From contig QEOQ01000519.1 of the NCBI GenBank assembly GCA_010279815.1, positions 505,332-555,822 of the forward strand: a stretch of 50,491 nucleotides of DNA. Direction: 5' to 3'. This DNA comes from Brachionus plicatilis (lineage: Eukaryota; Rotifera; Eurotatoria; Ploima; Brachionidae). Shown one piece after another: positions 1-14,169 of the stretch; position 1 is the first letter of the stretch; each line of letters starts with the position of its first letter. The notes beneath the pieces are model-generated. The model did no database searches, was not told the origin of the DNA, and saw only the letters and a list, made by a program, of their open reading frames with translations. The position numbers and the translations under genes were made by a program.

Positions 1-315
1 TATATTTATGTGTTTTTAACTTTTTTATTTTTGTTTTCAACAACAAATGATTTTTCCTTTTTTTTATGTGTTTAGTCCTTTTTCCTAACTCAAGTACGTT
101 AAGAATAATTTCAAAAAGAAATGCTCAAAATGAATTAATTTTTAAAGCCTTCGATATGTTATGAATTAAAATTTTTGGTATTTTGATCATTTAAAGAAAA
201 AATTCACTCAAGCATTAAAAATAAAATAAATACTTTTCAAGATATATTTGTTAGAGTCAGAAACAAAAATTTAAACATAAATTTTTAAATAATTTTTCGT
301 AATTTATAAAATCAA
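1..315. other. AT-rich sequence upstream of the WD40 gene
   Basis: No coding potential is seen. It is the presumed promoter and 5' UTR of the gene starting at 316. No TATA box or other element can be singled out because the whole stretch is A/T-rich. Confidence 0.5.
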
Positions 316-1842
316 ATGGATTTATCAGGCAATGAATTTTCGATTGAACTTCCTTGCGGGTATTCAACCTATTTTAAATATTTGAAAAACCAGCCACCCA
401 AATTTTTATGTACCATGTGTGGAAAACATTTTATCGATAAAGAATCATGTTTTAATGAACCAAAAAATCGTTTGTTAATCAAACAAAATGAATTGTCAAA
501 TGAAATAGTTAAATACAACAATTTAAAAAAGTATTTCGACCGAATAAAAAGCGATCCAGATATGTATGTTGACAAAACTTTTGAAAAATTAGAGTTCAAT
601 ATCAGTCAACGGTGCACTGAATTAAAAGAAAAATTTTGTAAACAAATAGATGACTACTACTTGGATATAGTGGACAGAATTGTTAAAGAAAAAAAGGCGA
701 TTGCTCATGAGTTTGAATCAAATTATATGAAATGCGAATTGCCGTCAGCCGACGATTTAAAGTCTTTAGAAAATTCAACCAGTGATGTTATTGATCAGGT
801 TAATAGAAAATTAGACGAATGCAAAGAATCCTCTTCCATTATCACAGGAATAATAAAAGACATTTCTGTGGGAGAAAATTTTCAACTTGAGGATCCCAAT
901 GAAATAAATGTGCATGATTTTTTTGGCAAAATTTATGCTTCCAAAAAAAATTCCAAAAGTGACGACAACAACAAAACTGACGCCAACACCAAATATCATT
1001 GTCATAAAGGATTTTATGGACACACTGACAAAGTCAAACAAATTACATTATTGGGAAATGATCGAATTTTAAGCGTCTCTTTTGATCAAACTGTTAACCT
1101 ATGGGATAAAGAAAACGCAAAGGTTTTGACTACTTTTATAGGTCATACAGATTCGATATTATCTATTTGTTTAATGAACAACCAGTTTTTTGCCACTGGC
1201 TCAAAGGATGAAACAATCAAGATTTGGAATACTGGAAATAAATTTTCATTGAAAACTCTAACTGGTCATACAGGAGCTGTAATTTGTCTTAGGGTATTAA
1301 AAAATGGCGAAATAATAAGTGGCTCTGACGACAAAACAATCAAAGTTTGGGCTAAAAGTGTAAAAACTCTGTTTGGACATGAGGGCAGCGTGAATTGCCT
1401 AGATGAAAATTATAATGGTTTAATTGTCAGTGGATCAAGCGACTGTTCTATAAAAACGTGGAATGCTATGACACAAAAATGTTTATCAACTTTGAATGGT
1501 CATAAAGGAGAAATTATGGATATGAAAATTTTAGGAAATGATTTTCTCGCGAGTGCCTCTTTAGATAAAACAGTAAAAATTTGGAATATAAAAAACAGCA
1601 CTTGTAGCAAAACATTAGTTGGTCATTTGGATTCAATTCAACAGATTGATAAACTAGAAAAAGATAAATTAGTTAGTTGTTCATTAGACGGATCAATTAA
1701 AATTTGGAATATCGATTCTGGCAATTGTATTTCAACAATAGAAGCTCATTTTAGGCCTATCATATGTCTGAAAGTCTCAGACAAAGGTGAGTTACTCACT
1801 GGCTCAATTGATGGATCACTTTATGTTTGGAGCAAATTTTAG
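316..1842 (+). CDS. Seven-bladed WD40 protein with an N-terminal degenerate zinc finger and coiled coil
   Basis: A single open exon encodes 508 residues. Residues 10-45 hold a short Cys/His cluster (C14, C32, C35, H38, C45) laid out like the back half of a RING or B-box finger, with LPCG where many RING proteins have LPCGH. Residues about 45-200 are charged and helical and likely form a coiled coil. From about residue 234 to the end there are seven WD repeats with GH...(I/V)W spacing (for example SGSDDKTIKVW and SASLDKTVKIW), enough for one complete beta-propeller. Such propellers act as protein-interaction platforms, and a RING-like N-terminus hints at a ubiquitin-related adaptor. The finger lacks a full C3HC4 set, so ligase activity is doubtful. 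The ATG follows an AT-rich leader and the stop at 1840-1842 is unambiguous. No close named orthologue is recognised. Confidence 0.85.
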   Translation: MDLSGNEFSIELPCGYSTYFKYLKNQPPKFLCTMCGKHFIDKESCFNEPKNRLLIKQNELSNEIVKYNNLKKYFDRIKSDPDMYVDKTFEKLEFNISQRCTELKEKFCKQIDDYYLDIVDRIVKEKKAIAHEFESNYMKCELPSADDLKSLENSTSDVIDQVNRKLDECKESSSIITGIIKDISVGENFQLEDPNEINVHDFFGKIYASKKNSKSDDNNKTDANTKYHCHKGFYGHTDKVKQITLLGNDRILSVSFDQTVNLWDKENAKVLTTFIGHTDSILSICLMNNQFFATGSKDETIKIWNTGNKFSLKTLTGHTGAVICLRVLKNGEIISGSDDKTIKVWAKSVKTLFGHEGSVNCLDENYNGLIVSGSSDCSIKTWNAMTQKCLSTLNGHKGEIMDMKILGNDFLASASLDKTVKIWNIKNSTCSKTLVGHLDSIQQIDKLEKDKLVSCSLDGSIKIWNIDSGNCISTIEAHFRPIICLKVSDKGELLTGSIDGSLYVWSKF

Positions 1843-2204
1843 AAGTTTAAGTTCATACAAGTTTTTTTTTTCAATTTTTAATTATTCATTCACTGGGCAA
1901 ACAAATTTTATTTTTTCTAATAAAATTTTTTCAATTTTTCTCAATATTTTTAAATTTATTTCAAATTTTAAAGGTCAATCAGAAAATTTTGCCTCAAGAG
2001 ATTGATCACCACTTCATTTTTTAAATTCATTGTAAAGCTATAAACATAAAATTGAAAAAGTAAAATAAAAAAATTAAATAGTTAGTGAAATAAATCAAAA
2101 ATAAATTATCTTATTAAAATTTTAAATGTGTTCAATGATTTTCCTAGACAGCTAGACATGATCTTTAATTAGATGTTTCGCAAATTTTTTAGGTAATAAT
2201 TATA

Positions 2205-2745
2205 ATAAGCTACGGTATCCCACTAGACAAAATCCATGTAGGGATCGCTTAAGTAGCTATCCGAGAGTGACCAAGTTGTTTGGTCGTTCTGCGTTGGTAT
2301 CAGCGTATACTCCTCGCTGGACCAGAACATGTTTGGATTGTGACAATTCACTTTAGTTAAGCCATTAGTTATCTTGAAATATTCGACTAGATCCCCTCTT
2401 TCTTCTCTTCCTCAGGTTACTGAGTCACAACTTTTCTAATCTCACCTCATATGATAAATGCTTTAGCGATTTGACCAAATTTTTTGCTCTTATTTGAACC
2501 TTCTCGAGCACTAAATTGTCCTTTTTCGTGTGAAGACACCAAGCAACTACCTCGTACTCAAGATGAGGTCTCACAAATGCAACGTAAAGCTTATTCAACT
2601 TATACCTAAATCACGTTCGTTCTCTGTCTTGCTAATTTCTTGTCCATTCATTTTCAAATTAATATCGGAGAATTTGTTGCTGAATACCACATACTTGCAT
2701 TTATCAACAACATTAAAATCCATCATCCAGTCCTAAGACCATATT
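2205..2745 (-). mobile_element. LINE (non-LTR retrotransposon) reverse transcriptase 3' fragment, dead
   Basis: Reading the minus strand gives a recognisable post-catalytic RT segment: W-x-M-x-FNV-x-KCK, then MNGQEI..T..ERDLGI, then FVRPHLEYE..AW, VQIRAKNLVKSLKHLSYE, and DLVEYFKITNG. This is the order found in CR1/L2/Jockey-type LINEs. In-frame stops and at least two frameshifts interrupt it, so it is a relic. The catalytic YADD part is missing (5' truncation). Confidence 0.75.
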
Positions 2746-3560
2746 TATTTTTTAAAACACCAATAAGCTTTGTGTCATCAACAAGTAGTTTGCACAATGT
2801 CTTGAAAGCTGATTGAGTCTATTTCATTATGTGACAAGTTAAATAAGTGATAAAAAAACAAAAAAATATGGCCAAGAAAGAATAGCTCCGAATGATAAAT
2901 TTTCTTTAAATTTTAAATAATGTTTGATATTTTTCACAGATCTGTTTTCATCTAAATTTGTAGAGAATAATTAAAATTTATACATTTTAAAGGTTTTTTT
3001 TTTTAATTTAGCTTTTTCATTTTTTTAGAAATTGGTCTTGCATTATATTTAATGTGGCTATAAATTGTATTGCAATCCTTTTTTTGAATATAATGCTTGT
3101 CATTATTATTAAGATATTTTTTGATAATGATCGCTATTCTTTCTATTTTTCATATTTATAAATATTGATTTTAATCGCCTTTAAAAATTTATTAAGATTA
3201 ATTTTAAAAATTATTTCATTAATCATTTAAAAATTTTCAAAGATTGTTTCATTATTCATTTTCCGTGTTTTTAAGAAAAGATTGAATTTAAAAAAGAAGA
3301 TGAAAAAAATATAATATAATATAAAAAGATGAGTGTCAAATTTAATGCTCTTATCTTTATAATGTTTTTAATTGAAAAATTAAAAAATCAATAAATATTT
3401 TTTCATTTGATTTTAATATTTGTTTGCTCAATGGATACATTTTGTGTCATTAAATAAAAAATTCTCAAAATCCTTTTTTTGGGTTTATTTTATTCCAAAC
3501 ACTTAAAACGTTTTTAGCTTTTAATTTTTATATTTAAATTTAAATTTTTATTTGGGCTAA
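2746..3560. other. Intergenic AT-rich stretch
   Basis: Nothing beyond low-complexity A/T runs is seen. The last few hundred bases should contain the promoter of the first PLAC8-family gene. Confidence 0.4.
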
Positions 3561-4032
3561 ATGAGTGATAACACAAAGCAATCTTCTCCTGTAATTACTC
3601 AGGATCCGTTAAATGTGTTTCGCTTTGAAAATGAATGGAATGTTGGAATATTTGATTGCTGCGAAGATTGTCGATTAAGTACGTTTTTTTTGTATATTTA
3701 AATTTTATTTTTTTTAAATTAAATTTTCAAAATAGCTATGTGTTCATATTTTTGCTGGTTGTACATGTTTTGTACTCTAATGAGCGATTTAAAGGAAAGC
3801 TGTTGCTCTTATATTTGCATTCCCTTTCCTTTAATAGTTTTTAGAACAAAAATGAGGTCTAACTTAAGAATTAAAGTATTTTTCTCTTTAAATTGAAAAA
3901 TTAAGAATAAAAATAATATTTTAACGTCAAAAGGGTTCAATATGGAAGGACAGTTTGACTTCTTTATGCCTGCCATGGTGTGCCTTAATTCAAATGAAGT
4001 CTGAACTCAAACAAAGAGATCTAATTAATTAA
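3561..4032 (+). CDS. PLAC8-family (cornifelin-like) cysteine-rich protein A
   Basis: Three exons, 3561-3678, 3736-3875 and 3934-4032, join in phase to give 118 residues. Exon 1 ends in W-x-VGIFDCCEDC, the family hallmark (W..glfdCc.D). Exon 2 has Cys-rich residues followed by F-R-T-K-M-R, matching the family's lRtk.R motif. Exon 3 begins GSIWKDSLTSLCLPWCALIQ, matching the G...D.....C..C...Q block. Length is normal for the family. PLAC8/cornifelin/PCR proteins are small Cys-rich, often membrane-associated proteins linked to metal handling or cell size, but the role here is unknown. The next gene is a tandem paralogue. The two short introns (57 and 58 nt) have GT..AG ends. Confidence 0.8.
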
Positions 4033-4242
4033 TTTTAAAAAATTTTAGACAAATTCGAACTTTCAACATCAATTCTTTAATTATTTTTCTCTTTGACTAT
4101 TTAATGAATATAATAAATATTTTGATTAAAATAAAAAAGAATTTTTAAAAAAGAATACCGGGTTATGTCGGTGTTTTGAATTTAATTGGCTTTTTATTTG
4201 AAGTCAATTGTTTTTTTGATGTTTTTATTTAGAAATCAAAAC

Positions 4243-4769
4243 ATGAATTCCAATAAATCTACTGAAAAAGTTATTCCAAAGCCCACAATTCCTGTGAATG
4301 ACGGACGACTTCCTCAGGAACTTTTTGAAATAATTCAAATACCTCCAGATGAAAATCCATTTAAGTATGAAAATTTGTGGGAAACTGAACTTTGTGATTT
4401 CTTTGAAGATTGCAATGAATGTAAGTCATATTTATTTTAAGTCATGTTTTTAATTTAACTAAATTATTTAATTAGTTATTTTTGCTCACTGCTGCTATTA
4501 TTGCTATATTTATAAAATATTTAAAACAATGGATGAGAGCATTTTTAGCTACATTTTGACGCCAAATCCTTTAATTCCGATTCGGACCAAAATCAGAGCA
4601 GTTTTACGAATCAAAGTAATCACTTACAGATTTAAGATTAATTAAACAAAATTTACTATTGAAGGGGTCTTTAATAGAAGATTGCTGTCAAGTATTATTT
4701 TGTGCACCGTGTACTGCTTTTCAAATTAATCAAGAGCTGAAATACAAAGAAATAATTCCCGATAAATGA
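4243..4769 (+). CDS. PLAC8-family cysteine-rich protein B (tandem paralogue)
   Basis: Exons 4243-4420, 4476-4615 and 4665-4769 give 140 residues. The intron phases match those of the upstream gene, and the middle exon is exactly 140 nt in both. Exon 1 carries a longer N-terminus and ends W-E-T-ELCDFFEDCNE. Exon 2 has CCYYCYIY and IPIRTKIRAVLRIK. Exon 3 begins GSLIEDCCQVLFCAPCTAFQ, the C-terminal Cys motif of the family. The start at 4243 is preceded by a polypyrimidine stretch ending in TTTAG nine bases before the ATG, so the 5' end may be formed by cis- or trans-splicing. It lies 210 bp after the stop of protein A, so co-transcription is possible. Confidence 0.82.
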
Positions 4770-5475
4770 TTTTTTAATTTTATTTTTCTAAATTTTGCTT
4801 TTCAATTTTAAAATTTCTGAATAATAATAAATTAATTGATAAAAATATGAATTTTTGTTTTATTTTTAATTATTAAGGATTAATAAAAAAAATTAAACCA
4901 GCTGAGCATCAAATTTTTCATCACGTCGCAATTTAACTTTCTCAATTAATTTTACTCATCGAAATTTTGGATAAAATACTAAAAATAATTTCAATATTGA
5001 TTTTACCAATTATTTTGTAAATTTTCCTAAAATTTGAACAATTTTCCTTAAAAGTGAAAAACGAGATATTTCAAAAATAACCAAAAATTTGCATATTTTG
5101 TAAAACCAAATGTGGACAAAAAACGCACTTCCTTTGATTTTAGTAAATTTTTAAAAATTTTGATAAAATCAGTTTAAAAAATAAGTATTGTATTATGTTG
5201 AAATAAAAGTGATTATGCAAGCTTCGACATGAGAGATTTTAAAATAATAATCAAGTTTTAATTATAGATAGATGTTCATTTAGAAAACTTTAAAAAAAGC
5301 TTGCTTTAAAATTATTATATTGAATTCAAGTAGCTATAGCTACTAATCATTTTTTTCAATTTTATAAATATAATTTTAAATTAAAATTTAATGTCTTTAT
5401 TTTTCATTCAAAGTGAGTATTTAAATCATATGTTTATAATTCAAGTGAATAATTCACCTAAAATGTCCTTTTAGA
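4770..5475. other. Intergenic AT-rich stretch between PLAC8 B and LRRC40
   Basis: No convincing coding or structured element is seen. The last bases before the LRRC40 start read TTTTAG-A-ATG, resembling a 3' splice site directly at the start codon. Confidence 0.4.
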
Positions 5476-10115
<4,640 letters not shown>

Positions 10116-11484
10116 TTTTTTTAATAATCGAACAAATTAATCCTTTTAATTAATTATTAAATTAATGAATATAATTTTATTTAAAAAATAAACAGTTTGA
10201 ATGATGATTTATTTTTTAATTCTATTAGTATTTATCAATCATATTTTAATTTTAAGCTGTCAATCTTATCACCTGTACATATTATTATTTTTATTATAAT
10301 TATTTTACCAGAATTTACCAAAACTTTGGCATCAAATCAATGCAAATTTTTCAATTTTTTTTAAAATTAATAAAAAATTTTTAAAAAAATTACATTTTTT
10401 GCGCAAATTTTTTTGATTTCAGTGAAAAATAGTTAAAAAAAGTGAAAAAAATAAAATATTTAATTTTAGTTGTTTAAAAAAAACAAAACTATTTTGTTCA
10501 CAAATTTTTGTGATTTGACACGGTTTATTTTTGTGCCTTAAATTAATAAAAATTTACTTCGACGATTTTTTTCTTTTTTCAATTTTTATTTTAAATCTTA
10601 AAATTGAATTTTTAGTTTACACTTTGACTAGTTGGATAATTGTAATCACTACTGCAGTTCTACCGAATTAGCATCCTCATCCGTAACTCTTTTGAAATTG
10701 TACTGAGTCCTAATCTGGTACGGTCGATAATTCCGTATTACTGCACTACATTACGTTTCTTTTATAAATTGGAAGGTTTTAGAGAATTTCTAAAGCAGCT
10801 CTAGGAAATTCGATTAATGATAGAATTATTAGTAAAAAAGTGTTTTTTTAGTAAAAAAACTTTAAAATTTAAAGAAAAGACTCTGCGAAAATATTTATAT
10901 ACAAGCGTAATATCTTTATCTGATTCTTAGCAAAGGACATTTTGTTGAAAAATTTAAAATTATAATAATTAATTTGAATTTAATTTTTGCTTATGTCCAT
11001 GCTCAATAACATGTAAATTTATTTCAGAAACGTACTGTAACATTAATTTAAAATATTCATTTTTTTTTTAAAATTTTTTATTAATTTAAAAAAAAATGAA
11101 AAATCCAAAAATTATAAAAATTTGCCCTTTTTGTTTTTTTTTTCGAGAATTTACGCTAATTTACCAAAATTGTGGTTAATTAACTGGACCAGATCAGTAC
11201 TGTAGATCTCAACTTGTAATTAAAGTGATTTGTTTTCTTTTGAATTCCACTAGCTGTGGAGTGTTTTAAGAATCTGATTAAATTGATAATAACGTTCTTC
11301 CATTATTTTATCCTTCAATTAAATGCCCACCTAAACCCTAAGGCTTTTTTTTTAAATCCAACTATTGAAAATTTTAACATTTGATTTTTTTGATCTAATT
11401 AGGCAAGACAATTAAATTGATCGAATTTTTTGTTTTTGTTATGTCCATTTTCATTTTCTCCCATGTAACTGACTTTGCTAGATT
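10116..11484. other. Intergenic AT-rich stretch downstream of LRRC40
   Basis: No coding potential is seen on either strand. There are long homopolymer tracts and a slightly more G/C-rich patch at about 10640-10760 that I could not identify. Confidence 0.4.
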
Positions 11485-11559
11485 CCGACCAGCGTGAAAA
11501 TCAAGTAGCTACAGCAAGGAAACAAAACTTAAATTGTACAACTGTATAGTAAAAGTAAC

Positions 11560-11715
11560 ACTGATGTACGGAAACGAATGTTGGTGAATGTGTGAATCTG
11601 ACAGGAAAAGGTTGAAAATCTTCTAGACAGGAAGCCTGCGGATGATTCTCAGGATACACTGGCCTGAGACATTCTCGAACGCTGATCTATCCAGAAAAAT
11701 GATGAGTGTGTTTAA
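11560..11715 (+). mobile_element. LINE reverse transcriptase C-terminal scrap
   Basis: The plus strand reads TLMYGNECW (stop) MCESDRKRLKIF (stop) TGSLRMILRIHWPETFSNAD. This is the familiar post-RT block of RTE/CR1-like elements (LYG.E.W......K.L..F...CLR.ILRI.W). Two in-frame stops show it is dead. The homology begins weakly near 11480. Confidence 0.65.
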
Positions 11716-11929
11716 ATGGTAGCCCCGTAGAACATTCAGCTACAATGTGTCTTGTTAATTGTACATTTCGTATTTGTTTCCCACTTGATAAACGGATTGG
11801 GGCTGGTATTGACGGAATCTCTTCTTTTATAAATAGATATTGTGCATTTACTTCACAGTACTTATGATAGCATGTTATTGATATCGCGTGGATAGTGATT
11901 GATATTGATCGGACTTTAGGTAAGGACAT
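11687..11929 (-). other. Unidentified 80-codon open frame
   Basis: This minus-strand frame has a protein-like composition (for example EEIPSIPAPIRLSSGKQIRN and a C-terminal STGLPFK). It is isolated and no partner exon was found. Its end overlaps the LINE scrap on the other strand. It could be a fragment of a mobile-element protein or a single exon of a decayed gene. No family is recognised. Confidence 0.25.
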
Positions 11930-12244
11930 TTTTGATAAAAAAATATTTTTTTTGTTTATTTTTTCGCAATATTTGTAAACAGAAACGTTCTTGAGTCCGT
12001 TTTTTTATTGAGGATTATTATGTCTGATCTTTAAGCTAATATTTTCAATCTGAATTGGTTGCCATGTGCCATGTGTACCTGTTGATTTTTTTTAATTTGT
12101 GAATTGAATACATCTTATTCTAATGATGATTTATTATTCTAATCTGGAAATTATCTAACCTTGTTGGAGAAGTGAATGAGAATATGATTTTTTATGTAAG
12201 TTTTCAGGTAAAGAAATGAGCGGAATCCGAAGAAAGAGTATTAA

Positions 12245-12653
12245 CTAGTGTTGGGACCCGTACAAGCGGACACAAGAACAATTACCGTGTCCGTATTTAC
12301 TTTTTGGCGAGCGGTCAATTGGTCGGTAAGCAAAACGGTCTCATTTTTAGACTGCCAAAAAAATACTGTCAACTTTTTATGCAGACAGTCCTTAAACTCA
12401 ATAAGAAGCAGCATTTCTTAAAAAAACTATTTTTTCACAATAAAAATTTTATCTTTAATTTACTTCTACGTTATTTTTACATAGTTTCAAAATTTCTTCA
12501 CTAAAAAATGTCATGATTTATGTTGCCGGCCGCCAAAAAAGTCTGCCGTATTTGCTTGGCGGAACAAAAATTAGACCGTTAAGGTGACCGGCCAAATGAC
12601 CGCAAAAAACTGTCTGTAAAATGTACTAGTTTGCTCTGACCGTATCCAACTAG
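12245..12653. mobile_element. Non-autonomous TIR element (about 410 bp)
   Basis: The ends are imperfect inverted repeats over about 110 bp: CTAGTGTTGGGACCCGTACA at the left and the inverted TACGGTC..CCAACTAG form at the right. Strongly matching internal parts include GGTCAATTGGTCGGT versus GGTCATTTGGCCGGT and ACGGTCT-ATTTTT. The patch is G/C-richer than its surroundings. A short open frame inside is not convincing as a gene. The target duplication is unclear. Confidence 0.6.
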
Positions 12654-14169
12654 AAATATCTTTCTGTTCATATTTTAATTTTTTTTTAATTTTTGCTTCA
12701 ATTTTACCCAAAATTATTCAAATTAAATGAATAAATAAATTAAATAATTTCATAAAAAAAGATCATATCTATAAAATCTTTGTTCGATATTTGTATAGTT
12801 TTAAAATATTTTACAACAAATTTTATAAAATTAAAAGTGTTTACGCGCATTTTCCTTTTTTTTCTAATTAAGATATAGTACCCCAGATGATTAAGGTAAG
12901 TCGGAAGTCTTTTTATCCTCTAATCTCTGAGAGAAAAAGTAGATTAGATATTGTCAAATGCCTACCAACTTTTATAGATGAGATATTAAGCTATTAATTA
13001 AAAAAAAAATTAGGCGGGTTGGTCGCTTTTTGATCGAGGAATTAACTTTTTTGTTGTTCCTCCACTATAGAAAAACTTTAAAATTTTTACAGAGCAAAAT
13101 TCTTAGCCAGTTTCGGAACAGCTATGCATTAAAACCATAATGATCTGCATTTTTTAGAAGTTTTGTTTTATATTTTTTTAATGGATTTTTTTTTTTTCAT
13201 AAAGAAAATAATTTTAAAAATTTGATCTGGTAAGTATTTAGAATTAAAAATAGCAAAGACTTTAATGAGATTCATGTACCAAACACACTTTTGAAAATTA
13301 AACATTTACTTCTTGTTCTTTCGTAGTAAATATTAAATAAGAAATCTTTTTTAAATATAATTATTCAATTAATATCATAGCATTTAGAAAAACTGGCAAA
13401 AAACTAATTTAAATAATTTAAAACAAATTTTTCACAAATTATCACAATTAGATGAAAATAATATAAATAATTTTCAAAATTTTTTATTTTAAAGGCAGAT
13501 ATAGATACATAGTTGGTTTTTGGTTGAGGAAAAACTGTTAAAATTTGTTGCATATATTTAAAAACAAATTAATTTATTCATTCATTCTGTTAAAGAACTT
13601 AATCATAAAAAATTAAAATATTTACAAACTTAATAGAATTCGAATTTTCCATAACTAAAAATTTAAAAATTAAACTTGGAAATTTTATTTGATGTTTATT
13701 ATTTTGATATTTTTTTGTATGTGCTTTCAAAACTGAAAAAGAATAACTGTAGTTTATTTAAATTTTTATAAACAAAAATGATAAAAAACAACAAAGCGGA
13801 AATATTAAACTAGTTTATTTTAACGTTTTGCTATCACCCTAATTCTCTGGAGTGTTAACAATATTTCACCATTATAAATCGTATTTCTAAGATAAAAAGA
13901 AATTTGAATAAGCATTTTAACAAAAATTTTACAATAAAATTTTTTGGCTTTTCTGTATAAAATGTACAATACGAGACCGTAAAAAATTTTGTAAATATTT
14001 TCAATATTCAACATACTATTCATACAATTCTTTACAGTTCTCCCAATTTAGGTCTATTTCAAATGTAAATTTTTCGAATTATTTGACCCAATGTTAAACA
14101 ATTTTTGATCAAATTTGATTGCTGTAAGTAAAATTTAACTTAGCCCTCTAAAATAAATCTTAACTTTAT
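12654..14169. other. Intergenic AT-rich stretch
   Basis: I see no gene, RNA gene or clear repeat structure. The right end adjoins the stop codon of the minus-strand RING-like gene. Confidence 0.4.

Noticed and set aside
3656..3844. 62-codon plus-strand frame
   Set aside because: It spans intron 1 and part of exon 2 of PLAC8 A in the wrong frame; the spliced model explains the region better.
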